Below the pieces are notes generated by a model that was not told where the DNA came from, ran no database searches, and was given only the letters and a program-made list of their open reading frames with translations. Position numbers and translations under genes: made by a program. This document shows positions 12,163 through 23,800 of a stretch of 64,000 nucleotides of DNA, one piece after another. Position 1 is the first letter of the stretch. Each line of letters opens with the position of its first letter. The DNA lies in the NCBI GenBank assembly GCA_963693085.1, contig OY856409.1, positions 1,536,797,072-1,536,861,071 on the forward strand, in the 5' to 3' direction. This stretch comes from Alisma plantago-aquatica (lineage: Eukaryota; Streptophyta; Magnoliopsida; Alismatales; Alismataceae).

Positions 12163-13113
12163 TACCCATGTACCAGTGAAGGAGGTATAAAAATTTTCTT
12201 CACCTCCACCCTTTGTGCCATTTTGTTCTTGCTCTTTATCATGTGTATGTGTATGTACCCATGCTCGTATAAAATGTCATGATCATATAAATATTTTTGA
12301 AAATTTTTTGATTTTATTCCCATGCATATGTACAAAGTTGCTATAATAGTAAAAACATGTTGCGACTTTTTGCAAAGTTTGTTTTCTATGTGCTTAACGA
12401 GATACAAGTTCTGTTATATCTTTTTGATAATGTTACCTCAAATGAACAAAAGATTATGTTTTGCCATGCCAAAATTTTTGAAAAATATAATAATCTCACA
12501 AACAGCTAAGAGACGAGTATGGAGAAGGAAAAAGCTGCCCAAACAGTAGAAATCTCTTTGTTTTCCCTCACCCAACAAAAATCCCAAAAAGAGAAAGAAG
12601 CCTTATGAGTGTTAATAAAAGCATGAGAGTTGTGCCAATAAAAGAAAAGAAAAAAATATATACACACTTGTTTTCCAAAAGTACCCATCTTTAGGCATGG
12701 TAGATCCGGGGTAGTGGTACGTAGGATGTGAAATCACTGCTCTAAAGCCAACTGGCTTGGACTGTAGGGACCACTTGCCCGCTAACGGACCCTTACCTGG
12801 ATGGAATGATGGGAAATAAGAAAAACCCCAAAAAGCCTTAGCCTACCCTATACACAACTTTCTGCCCCAAAAATAAAGCTGTTTGGTGTGTAAGCTAACT
12901 TCAGAATCATACAACAAAGTCTCGCCAAAGTTGTAGAGAAGAATCTTACTTAGACAATAAGGCAGGAAAAATAAGGTCTTTTGTTCGTAGTGAGACAGCA
13001 TTATCTCTAAGGCATTGCGATTCTTGTTTTACCTTTTGAACTGAAAGCTACTCCGAGCAGAAGAAGCATCACTAAATAAAGTTTAAATATTGATTGAGGA
13101 CAATCAAAATGCT

Positions 13114-13127
13114 AAGATTGGGGGAGT
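13114..13127 (+). other. Athila-A polypurine tract
   Basis: AAGATTGGGGGAGT directly abuts the 3' LTR start at 13128, as required for plus-strand priming. Confidence 0.85.
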
Positions 13128-14906
13128 TGATAACACCAATTTTTGTGATGTTTTTGCCCTTTATTCTGTTATCAAAACTGCCCTTTTCTGCTATTTTCCT
13201 CTCTTTTATTAGTACTTTCACAATAATTGGCCAAGCAATGCTCTTAATCCAATATTTCCATCTTTTGCAGAGTTTTTCCTCATTTTGGTACAATAAGGCC
13301 GTCCCGGCCCACAAATAAGTTCAAGTCTGCATCGGCCTTCCTGACGCCCGATACGACCTCTGCCCGATAGGGTGGAGTGACACAACGACGCATGACAAGG
13401 GGATGTCGCGCAAGAAGAAACTGACGGACGACACGTCTTCTACCCGACAGGGAACCAAATTCGCCACGACAACCCAAGCTTGTCGCGCGACACAGCCACC
13501 CACCGGTAGGCGCCGCCCGTCACATGCCCGACAGCCGACACCCCTGTGCCGAGCGACACCAGTATCGGCCGTCCACCGACCCGTGAATAAGGAGGACACG
13601 TGGCACTTTGAGCACCATAACTTCCCCCAACCGCTGCCTATAAATAGTAGCTACAGGAAGCCGAAAAGACAGTTTGGACAGTTAGGAACTTTGAGCGATC
13701 TTCAGAGGAAAACTGCGAGAGCAAGAGTATCGCGCCCCAGTGCTCGTGCCGGGCAACTCTAGGTGAGCTCTTCCTCATCCTGAGAGGGAGGGGATGGTTC
13801 ACTTAGGACCATCCCGGGCAACACTGTGGGCCGATATCAGCCAACGTAGATGAGCGACACAAGTGCCCGACAGTAGAACGTGTCGCTCCATGCCCGACAC
13901 GATATCGAACCCGATACGCTTTGCCCATCATGCGTGCCGCCTGAGAGGGTGTGTCGCCCGACATGAGTGTATCGGCCAGGGTCCTTGAGCGATACATTCG
14001 GCCGTCATAGTGTGCCACCCGAGAGCGTGTGCTGCCCAACACTGTTGTATCGGGCTAGGCTCCTGACCGGTATCGGGCTGGAGAGCCTCTGTAGCATGTC
14101 ATCCTTCTACATCAAGAAGGCAACACCTATCTTTAATTATGTTATTTAATTCTTTATTTACGCAATGTATTCAGACCTTTAATGTTTATAGAAATAGAAA
14201 AGCTTAATTACTTGCTGCTCTATGCTTGGTGCAAAATGTTGGATGACTACTATGTTTGATATTTGAACTCTAGCTTGCATGTTTGGATCACGTTTCGCTT
14301 AGCTACCGAATCGTGTTTTCCCGTCACAACAACTTCGAGAGTTGTGTTGTGGCTCTAGTGTTTGGTCCGATTATCAAGTACGAGAGTGCCTAGAACGGAG
14401 TTGTTTCAGTAACATTCCACTCTAACTTAGGTCCAGCAACCTCGAGAGGGGTGTTGATGCGTGGTTAGAGGTACCCACTCTGAGAGGAGGGGTGCATGAT
14501 GTTATTGCTGCCGCTTGTTTTACTGAAGTCTTATCCTTCGTACCTTGTTGTAGCTCTAGGTTTATCTTTATATTTCTATTGCATGAAAACCCCTAAAAAC
14601 TGCTAAATGACTAAAACCTTAAATCTTTCTAGTAGCTCCAGTTGGAGATAGTTTTCTTTGTTTTTTTTGTGACATCTTGTTGTTTCCCTTTTGGGAATTT
14701 ATCATCTCATTATACCTGTCGGAGTGTAGCGTGTCAATTCTAGGTTCTCAACACTACCACCCTTGTCCATGTGTTTGACCCTGTATATCTACTTCGACCC
14801 CATAAACAAAGTTGCGGGGGCCTAGAAGGATTCGGGTTATAAATGTAAAAGTCTGACTAACTTCAAATCCGCCTCCATTTCTTGGACGTGCGATTTAGGC
14901 CGGTCA
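13128..14906 (+). repeat. Athila-A 3' LTR
   Basis: Same length and layout as 6387-8165. It ends GGTCA and is followed by TSD ATGAC. Most differences from the 5' LTR are C/T and G/A transitions. Confidence 0.95.
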
Positions 14907-14911
14907 ATGAC

Positions 14912-15414
14912 TCTAGTAGAGACTATAGAATCACATCAGTGGCCAACTCTTGACCCAAAGGGAATCCTAGTCTTTATAGGTTCTCCACATACCCAATGAG
15001 CTTGAGCGCATGAGGTCCAAATGGATCTCCTTCTGCCATGTTACATTTGAACACTGCGTTTGAGATATCATATCTTTCATGTCTTGCCTGGTCATGGAAC
15101 ATGTTCCTCAGATGTGTGACCATCTCCATAACTTCCATGTTCTCATGTTGTCTTTGCAACTCATAGTTCATTGAGCACAACATTAGGCATTTGACATCCA
15201 TGAAATCATTAGTATGCTTCTTGTGAGCCTCTTTGTTGGCCCTGGGAGCATTAGGAAGATGTTTTTCTGGCACTAGCATCTCCAAAACATAGAGCTTGTT
15301 CTCCTGTGTGAGAAAAAATCTCAATGTCGTGTACTAGTCATGGAAGTTGTTCCCATTTAAATTGTCCTTCTCAAGGACTGATCACACAGAAAAGGTGTTA
15401 TATTGTGTTGCCAT
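14912..15414 (-). pseudogene. gag: Copia-B gag, N-terminal half
   Basis: Starts with ATG at 15414 (MATQYNTFSV, then a stop and LEKDNLNGNNF) and is open for 116 codons at 15324-14974. Copia gag (UBN2-type) capsid residues are clear: RFFLTQENKLYVLE near the N terminus, MLCSMNYELQRQHENMEVME, then the HERYDISNAVFKC helix region and LKLIGYVENL. At least two N-terminal stops (near 15383 and 15337). The frame continues past 14912 into 6386 once Athila-A and one TSD copy are removed. Confidence 0.9.
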
Positions 15415-16983
15415 TTGATTCTACAAAGAATATGCAATTTTGTCAAAAACTCAATTTTTATTTCACTTAATTATAAACTTTGATGATGTTCAATAGGTCT
15501 TTAGTTAATCATCTCTCTCACTATTTTATTAAAATTGATAGCCCTCACATATCAATTGCGAATATTGTAGCGTACAATATTCTAGTGAGCCAAGATAAAA
15601 AATAGTTCAATTATTACCCGGCCAACACCATCATCCATAATCAATTGTTAAGGTAGGAAAATCTTGCCAATTGCATCTTATACTACTCTTGGATATATGA
15701 TATGCAAAACTCTTTGCGATAACCATCTGCATTCCTTTGGGCTTAGATGCTCAAAGAATCACTAGTTAAGCCTGATCCAAAAGCTAGCACTATATAATGC
15801 ACCACACTTGGGATGTCCATACTATTACCATCACACTTCCACGAGATAGATGGTGCACCATCCTTGTTATGCCAACACTTGGTCAATCAATCTTTTCATG
15901 TGTGCCACTTTTGGGAAACATCTTAGACTTAATATTATATGTGAGGGAGTTTATGTATATATACATATACTTTATCCAATCACCACTTATATATACTACA
16001 TATGATATATATTCTATATAACACAACATAAATATGAAATACAAAACAAAAAGTGATGGTTATGGACATACTAATATGATTCCTTGGATCCACAAGGGAT
16101 TACTACAACCTAGGTTATCATTACATCACATGCATGATCATGTTGTTGATGTAGATTTGTTCTTGCAAATTCAGGTTGATCGATTCAACCCTTAAATTGA
16201 TCATCTCACCTCTTGGCCAGTCGTATGGTCACCTAAAATGATCGATTGGTCCGACAAGTGTCTAGACTCACTCCAAATGGTAAGTTCATACCTCCTGTAG
16301 TTTTCCCTTCTCGATCCTTCAGCCGATTGTCTCACCTAACATTGATCGTCATCTTCATCATTGCAAGAAAAGAAACTATCATGTTAATACTAAACTTATT
16401 ACATGGTAATGAGAAATCTCGAGTTACATTTGAGGGGAGAAGGGGTAGAAAAGAATTAACTTTACATTCAGAATAGGAAGGTTAACCTAAATTAACATGG
16501 GATGAGCTTATGAAGAGAGATTTTGAATCTCTACATCTCAACCAGAATATGGCCCATGATAGAGATGAATGGAAATAAAGGATCCATGTAGCCAATCCCA
16601 ACATAGTTATGACTGAGTCTTACATGATGATGATGATGATAATGATGATGATGATGATTGGGAATAAGAAAGTAGGGGATCAGTGTGCAAACCAAAATAA
16701 AATAGGAATAAACTAAAACACTCAACCACACAATTATTTGGATTATTGGCGACAACCATGCTACACATCCACCATCAAAATGACTTTTAGGGTGACACAT
16801 GTAAATTTCATATATCATATAATACCATATATATCATATATATTAGTTTGGGGTTGTATGTGGTCTTTGATCAAATATGCACATTAAGCAATTTAAGTGT
16901 TCACATCATATGCAATAAATAAATAAATTATAAAACCAAAAATCCAATTGTATCGATTATCCCAAAACATAGTAAATTGACGT
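15415..16983 (-). other. Copia-B 5' leader
   Basis: No ORF of note. Reverse-complemented, it aligns through most of its length with the Copia-A leader (19482-20846). Shared blocks include the GGTGATTGGATA TA-repeat, the GGTGCACC..CTATCTCGTGGAAG block and the CACTAGAA.ATTGT block just before gag. The shared leader shows that Copia-A and Copia-B belong to one family group. Confidence 0.85.
16626..16660. repeat. (GAT)n microsatellite
   Basis: About eleven GAT/AAT units. The histidine-rich minus-strand ORF across it is a product of the repeat. Confidence 0.95.
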
Positions 16984-16996
16984 GGCTCTTATAACA
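16984..16996 (-). other. Copia-B primer-binding site (decayed)
   Basis: Minus strand TGTTATAAGAGCC, two substitutions from the TGGTATCAGAGCC form. It lies next to the LTR end TGTTGGG (plus strand) at 16998. Confidence 0.75.
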
Positions 16997-16997
16997 C

Positions 16998-17242
16998 TGT
17001 TGGGAAATACGGGCACAAAGTAAGCAAGTGGAAAAAAATTATCTATTCGTACTCCCCAGAATAGCAAGATCGTATCAATTAATATGAAATTGGAAAGACG
17101 GTTAATGAATTTATACCTAGTCCTAGAGAAAGTCTAGAGATAAAAACTCATTGTGATGCAACTATCTTCTAGTTGCTCTTAGACAATATTTGTGTAGCTC
17201 CTAATCTTCACCATAGACAACATACTCGAACAATGTCTGTAG
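16998..17242 (-). repeat. Copia-B 5' LTR, fragment 1 (LTR end)
   Basis: The U5 end of the minus-strand LTR. It stops at 17242 with TGTAG, where Copia-A inserted, and continues at 26487. Together with 26487-26724 and 39527-41192 it makes an LTR of about 2.15 kb, near the 2.22 kb of Copia-A. Confidence 0.8.
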
Positions 17243-18433
17243 TTGTTGGTATGTATGCCCATAGAGCAAGTAATATGATGATTGTAATGGGATACTTTTT
17301 AAATGATTTGAATAATATTAAAGGCAATTTCCGATCTATAAGTTTAAACTGTTTCTGAGATCATAGTGTAACATGATAGATGTCTAAAGAATGATTTTAC
17401 TCAATGACGTATGCTTTTAGGTTAAGGACCTAAACGATGAGATCATACGAATGTTAAGAGTATACATTCTTGTTTAGTCCCTAGTCGGTTGTTATTGTGG
17501 AAATAGCCAAAGACATCAATAACACTGAAGACTAGATTGTGTGTTGGTTGATGACATAATCTCATTAGTCATGATATAGTGATATCAAAACAAGCACATA
17601 GGTACTTGTTAGAGAACAAGGTACCGGACAGACCCACCGTGAGAGTGACACATGGAACCATGACTTGGTAGTCACAGTCAGCTCTCACAGTGATGGTGGT
17701 GAGTGTGATTCTTAGACCTGAAATCACTACACTCAACACATGTCGTTGGGTACACTTTGACGTCATCAAACGCAGTCCAGAAACATGGGTTGTTATAAAG
17801 GTGATGATTGGGTGGCTTTGACACATGGGGCTTTTGAGGGGTGAGTGATAGATATGGGATTTGTCCCTCCTGAGGGAGTGTGATGTCCTTGGCCACTTGA
17901 TGAGTGGGATTGAGAAAGGCATGCACATGCACGTGTGAATCAATATGTGATATTGATGTCACACACATCTCACCCAGTCTGCTCTGAGATCAAGGAAATG
18001 AATGAATGTTGACAGGATGATTGTTCCATGCCTCGAGTTCATTCAGGATATCAGTGAAAAAGGAATTATACATTCACTATAACACCATTCACGGATTGTA
18101 GGATTGAAAGTTGTTCTCCAACTTTCTATTTCACTTGGGTAGCACTGATGTGTGACTAGGCACCGCTCTTTACTTGTGAAGTCATAAGTGTTATGGACTT
18201 TCACTGCCAACATGAAATGGACATGCAGGGTCACACACATAGGATTTAACATGGAAAAGGATTTTTGTCCACAAACAATGTTTAGATTGATTACTAAAGG
18301 ATTTTATAAATTCAATTAAACACTTAATTAATTGATAGCTCAATGTCATAATGTTCAAGGTGTTGGACACATTGATTGGAGTATCAGATTGATTGAAACT
18401 GCAATTGACTGATTCTGCACAATCTGCACTCCC

Positions 18434-18803
18434 AACCGATCGGCTCATGTGATGAACCAATCAGCTCAGCTTGGTGAACCGATCGGCTCAGGTGGTGAGT
18501 CGATCAGCTCATGGACAGGGCGAAATGATTGCTTCAAGTGTTGAAACGATTGGTTCAACTGATGCAACCGAGCAAGTTGGGAAAGTAAGATTGGTGAGAA
18601 ATTTCCTTTCGTTTCACTTGCCCAATTTGATTGGAACAAGGATTGGTATTTGATACCAATTTGAAACAAAAGAAGAAAAGTCAATCGAGAACTGATCACG
18701 ACCACGAACTGACCGGTTCATAGGTCCCAACCGATCGGTTGAGGTGTCAACCGACCGACTCAAATCCCCAACCGACCATTTCAGTGGTGAAACGATCGGT
18801 TCA
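18434..18803 (+). promoter_or_regulatory. Phased AACCGATCGGTTCA motif array in U3
   Basis: Eleven copies of a 14-base motif whose core AACCGATCGGTT is a perfect palindrome, starting at 18434, 18455, 18477, 18498, 18544, 18566, 18707, 18729, 18749, 18770 and 18790. Within two clusters most steps are 20-22 bp, close to two helical turns. The array ends about 100 bp upstream of the TATA box. A binding-site array for a dimeric protein is an inference. Confidence 0.75.
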
Positions 18804-18903
18804 GGTTACGCAGTTGGTTGTTTTTGTGGAAAATCTCGAACCCTTCTACTCCTGCTTTAGTCTCGCATTGCTCGGAATAGAGAACCATGTCCCATGATCC
18901 TCC

Positions 18904-18911
18904 TATATATA
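18904..18911 (+). promoter_or_regulatory. Copia-A LTR TATA box
   Basis: TATATATA within CCTATATATAGGGG, conserved at 25920-25927 in the 3' LTR. The Copia-B LTR has a minus-strand counterpart near 39620. Confidence 0.65.
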
Positions 18912-19468
18912 GGGGTATTGGGGGCTTCTCAAAGTACAACTCAGTGCAACCAGTTGCTCTCTAAAGTTGTTGATCTCTCTGGTTTTGGTAACCGAGAGAG
19001 CCCGAGCAAGTGCTACCCGATAAGGGAGGCACAACAAGGGAAAGACAACTACAGAAAATGACTAGTGGCAGGAGAGTGTGTTGGCGACTAGTACGCCAAC
19101 AGCAGGTTGCAACTCCTTCCGATTCCTTGTGGGACAAGGAGATCGGAGTTCCAGGCAGTCTGTGTGGATGAATACAGAGGCGGGAGACCTCTGTCGCTCA
19201 GAGGACAACTATCAATCCCGACAATCCCGGTAAGACCAGGAGTCTTCAGTCCCGGTGCGACCAGGAGCTGCACAGACACCGTCCAAGACTGAAGGTGAAG
19301 ACCGCGCAGGGCGCGATGTACAATCACCGAGCAAGCCTCGGGACAAGGTATGCATCCACAAACCATCTTTCCTATTGTATAGATGTTGACGTGATTCCTT
19401 TTGTTCTGTGTTTTGGGAAGAAATTTTTTTGTTTTTGCTGCTTCTCTGCATCCCGTAAAACCCAACAA

Positions 19469-19481
19469 TGGTATCAAAGCC
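19469..19481 (+). other. Copia-A primer-binding site
   Basis: TGGTATCAAAGCC, the initiator-Met tRNA complement used by many plant Copia elements with one variant base, directly after the LTR end. Confidence 0.85.
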
Positions 19482-20846
19482 ACGTCAACTGCTCTATATT
19501 TTAGTATTATCAATATGATCGATTTTGGTTTGTCGCCTTTATTTATTGCATACGATCCGAATAAAATTGGCTTTATGCATGTCCAATCCACAAATCCCAA
19601 ATATACATATATGATATGTAATATTAATGCACTCGATACGCGTCGCCCTTAAATGAGTTTTGTGGTGGATGTGTGGCATGGTTATGGCCTATAAACCCTA
19701 TATCTGTGTGTGGTTGTATGTGGTTGCTTGCATCTCGGTCTGCGCACTGATTCCCTTTCTCCTATTCCTGATGTAACTCGAAATAATTCGAGATTTCTTT
19801 TCCTATCTTTGCTCCCCCCGAATGTAACTCGGGGTTTCACAATTCAATTGTAAATAGGATAGATTTTATTTCTTATTATGTCAAATAATGACGGACGGCA
19901 TGAGATGATCGGTTCAAGGCGGGAACCGATTGGTTGGTGTTCCAGACAACCGGTTCGAGGAGCGAGATGGGCGGCTAGCGATCTGAGGAGATGCACGATG
20001 ACCGGTGAACCGATTGGCTAGAGGCGCCACTCGATCGGTTGGTGGCACCCGAACAACCAACTTGATGGCGAGCCGATCAGTCATGGAGATGAGCTAATCA
20101 AACCCAGAAAGGCAGGCACAAATTTCATCTTGTACAAGTTGCATGTGATGTAGACCTAGATGACTGTGATTCCTCTTGGCTCGAGGAATCACAATAAGAT
20201 GGCCATAATCATTGCTTTTTACCATTTCACATGTTTTTTGTGGGATATAGCATGTATATGATACATACTATGTATTGTGGTGATTGGATATGTATATGTA
20301 TATAAAAACCAAATCCCTCATTAAATATTAATGTTTTAGATGCCTTCCAAATGTGACACATGTGAAAATATTGATCGACCAAGTGTGGGCACGCCCAAGC
20401 GTGGTGCACCGTCTATCTCGTGGAAGCGTGAAGGATGAATGTGTGGGTCTGCCCAAGCAGGGTGCATGTTCATCGTGTTGGCTTTGGGTCGGACTTAACA
20501 ACGAGACCTAGATAGGATCTAGCACCTTGAGGCATGTAGATGATCATGGCAAGGAGTTGCATGTGACATCTTTCAAGAGTTGCATATGATGCAATTGGCA
20601 AGAGTTTCCTACTTGGGAGATCTGAGTTGTGGGTGACAGCCCTAGCTGGTCCATGGCTCAGAGGATTTCAGGATCTTGACCCACTAGAAGATTGTATGCT
20701 GCAATCTTCCGAATTGATGGTGAGGGTTGTCAATTTGAGTCAAAATAGTAGGAGCGGTAATTAATTAAAGGCCTAATTAACTATCATCAAATTTTATTCA
20801 AATCAAATCAAAAGGAGTTTTGACAAATGCAATTTTCTCTTGTAGA
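19482..20846 (+). other. Copia-A 5' leader
   Basis: Non-coding leader of 1.36 kb. 19900-20090 contains more dispersed copies of the LTR motif (GATCGGTTCAAGG, GAACCGATTGGTT, GAACCGATTGGC, CTCGATCGGTTGG, GAGCCGATCAG). The rest aligns with the Copia-B and Copia-C leaders. Confidence 0.8.
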
Positions 20847-23800
20847 ATGTCAAAGGAATCATCTTTTAAAATGGGCAAATTAATTAAGAATAAATTCCAT
20901 AACTGGTTGAGGACTGTGAGAAGTGTTCTGCACAATCCAGATATACCAGAAGCCTTTGAATCCACACTATGTACGCTTAAAGCGTTGGTGAAGAAGAAAG
21001 AAATTTCATTGATAGAGATCAATGGAATGAAAGGTAAGGGAGAGAAGGGTTCTCTCACCAAACCAATTTCTTCTACATGGAGACGATGGAAGGAACGATG
21101 GAAGAAGAAGTCAGAGATAGAGATCTCTACTTCTGGTGTATACGTGATAGAGATTAACTTTACTACTTCTTTGTCATGGGTACTTGATACCAGATGTGGA
21201 TCTCACATTTATTCAAATGTGAAGGATCTTAAGAGAAGTAGGCCTTTGGGGAAAGGCGAGGTTGAACTACGTGTTGCCAATGGGGCAAGAGTTGCCTCCA
21301 GTGTCGTAGGAACCTATGAGTTAACTCTACCAAGTGGGCTAATAATAGAGTTGAAGAACTGCTATTATGTACCTGCCATAAATAGGAGTATCATTTCCAT
21401 CTCTTATTTGGACAAAGATGGATTTGAATTTCTTATTAAGAATGGAAAATGTTCCATTCCTAAAGATGGGATCTTTTATGGCAGTGCCCTAATGTCTTAT
21501 GGTCTATAATTGATAGATTTAGAGATAAGTTTATACAACATAAACACCAAAAAGAAAAAACTCAACGACTCAAATAAAACATATCTTTGGCATTTTCGTC
21601 TAGGGCACATAAATGAGAAGCGCATTTCTAGACTCCATAAAGATGGTTATCTAGACTCTTTTGATTATGAATCAATAGAGACATGTGAATCTTGTTTATT
21701 GGGCAAGATGACCAAGACTCCCTTTTCAGGTAAATGTGAGAGAGCTAGTGATCTATTAGGACTCATACATACTGATGTATGTGGGCCTTTTAGAACTAAT
21801 GCCAGAAATGGGTATCAGTACTTCATTACCTTTACTGATGATTTGAGTAGGTATGGCTATGTGTACCTGATGAAGCATAAGTCAGAAACCCTTGAAAGGT
21901 TCAAGGATTTCATGAATGAAGTACATAACCAACTTGGTAAAAGTATTAAAGCACTTTGATTCGATCGAGGTGGAGAACACTTAAGCCAAGAGTTTGAGGA
22001 CCTTCTGCGAGCCTGTGGTATTGTATCACAATGGACTCCTCCTGGAACACCACAACATAACGGTGTGTCTGAAAGAAGGAATCACACATTCTTGGATATG
22101 GTGTGATCAATGATGAGTTTTTCTAATCTTCTGATTTCCTTCTGGGGTCATGCTCTTGAAACCTCCGCGTTTACACTTAACCGAGTACCATCTAAATCGG
22201 TTCAAAAGACACCATATGAGATATGGATTGGGAAGCGTCTCGATTTGTCTTTTCTAAAAATTTGGGGTTGTGAGGCTTATGTTAGGAAAATGTTTCCTGA
22301 TAAGCTTGGACCCAAATCCGATAAATGTTATTTTGTTGGATACCCCAAGGAAACAAGGGGATATTATCTATACCACCCTACTGACAACAAAGTGTTTGTT
22401 TCCAGGTCAGCTGTGTTCCTAGAGAAGGAATTTATTTCTAAAGGAAGTAGTGCGAGGAAAATAGAGCTTGAAGAAGTTCAAGCCCAACAAGAAGACATAG
22501 AACCGGTAGATGTACAAGAGGAAAATGGAGATTCACAAGGTGTTATGGAATATCGGTCTCCTCAGGTAAGACAAGGACCTCGTAGATCTAGTAGGACCCA
22601 CCTTGAACCTGAGAGGTTTGGATACCTTGTGACTCAGGAAGGTGGTGAGTTGATCATAGATGATGATCCAACTACCTACGTAGAGGCTATGGAAGGACCA
22701 GATTCTGAGAAATGGCATGAAGCCATGAGATCTGAGATGTAATCCATGTACTCCAACAAAGTATGGACTTTGGTGGAACCACCCGAAGAGGTAAAACCCA
22801 AAGGGTGCAAGTAGGTCTTCAAGAAAAAGACTGACATGGATGGCAATGTGCAAACTTATAAAGGCAGATTGGTTGCGAAGGGATTTCGACAAGTTCAAGG
22901 TGTTGACTATGACGAAACCTTTTCTCCAGTTGCCATCATTAAGTCCATCAGGATCATGCTTGCTATTGCAGCTTATTATGACTATGAGATTTGGCAGATG
23001 GATGTTAAAACTGCATTCCTTAACGGGAATATAAATGAGGATGTGTACATGACACAACCTGAAGGTTTTGTAGATCCAAAGAATGCCAATAAAGTCTGTA
23101 AGCTGCAAAGGTCAATCCATGGATTGAAGCAAGCATCTCGGAGTTGGAATCTTCGATTTGATGAGGAAGTCAAAGTGTTTGGCTTTATTCAAAATGAAGA
23201 TGAACCTTGTGTGTACAAGAAAGTTAGTGGGAAGTCGACCACATTCCTCATATTGTATGTGGATGACATACTTTTGATGGGGAATGATGTCTTAGCCTTA
23301 GAGAAGGTAAATACTTGGCTTGGGAATACTTTCTCAATGAAGGACTTAGGATAAGCATCCTACATTCTAGGAATTAAGATCTATAGAGATAGATCTAGAA
23401 GGCTTCTCAGACTAAGTCAGAGCACGTACATTGACAAAGTGCTGAAGCGGTTCAGCATGGAGAACTCAAAGAGAGGCAACATCCCCAAGCTACATGGAGT
23501 CACCGTCTCTAGAGCTCAATGTCCCCAATCTTGTGAAGAGAGGGAGTGTATGAATGGGATCCCATATGCATCAGCCATCGGATCCATCATATACGCTATG
23601 TTGTCCACATGCCCAGATGTCTCGTATGCTCTAAGCATGACGAGCAGGTACTAGTCAGATCTCGAGGATGCTCACTGGACAGTCATGAAGAACATCCTCA
23701 AGTACTTGCGAAGGACTAAGGACCAGTTTCTTGTTTACGGCAGAGAGGAAGAGCTAGTTGTAAAGGGTTACACCAATGCAAGATTCCAAACCGAGAAAGA

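Larger units (their letters stand above)
10596..13113 (+). other. Athila-A 3' non-coding region (env-like position)
   Basis: Athila elements often carry an env-like ORF here. In this copy only short ORFs remain (longest about 86 codons at 11102-11362 and 83 codons at 11656-11907), with no membrane segment or domain I recognise. 10920-11560 is rich in GCCCGACA / TATCGGGC words like those in the LTR. About 12170-12690 is AT-rich. Confidence 0.6.
6387..14906 (+). mobile_element. Athila-A: deleted Ty3/gypsy Athila element
   Basis: Complete insertion with two 1,779-bp LTRs (TGATAAC..GGTCA) and an exact 5-bp TSD, ATGAC, at 6382-6386 and 14907-14911. Order: 5' LTR, tRNA-Asp primer site, gag start, an internal deletion, RNase H end, integrase, a 2.5-kb non-coding tail, polypurine tract, 3' LTR. 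Protease, RT and most of gag and RNase H are missing, so it could move only with enzymes supplied elsewhere. It sits in the gag of Copia-B, whose reading resumes on both sides. The LTRs differ by about 12 bases over 6541-6720 by hand count. Confidence 0.95.
17243..19466 (+). repeat. Copia-A 5' LTR
   Basis: Begins (T)TGTTGGTATG and ends CCCAAC(A). The exact TSD implies T at 17243, while the TG..CA rule implies 17244-19467, so the edge is uncertain by one base. It holds the motif array at 18434-18803 and TATATATA at 18904-18911. Downstream of the TATA box, 19000-19460 is GC-rich. Confidence 0.93.

Noticed and set aside
16531..16818. Histidine-rich ORF, minus strand
   Set aside because: Produced by a (GAT)n microsatellite in the Copia-B leader.
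19088..19600. 170-codon minus-strand ORF
   Set aside because: Lies across the Copia-A LTR end, primer site and leader, antisense; the 3' LTR equivalent is broken. No recognisable domain.
22533..23108. 191-codon minus-strand ORF
   Set aside because: Antisense to Copia-A RT, which has clear motifs on the plus strand.
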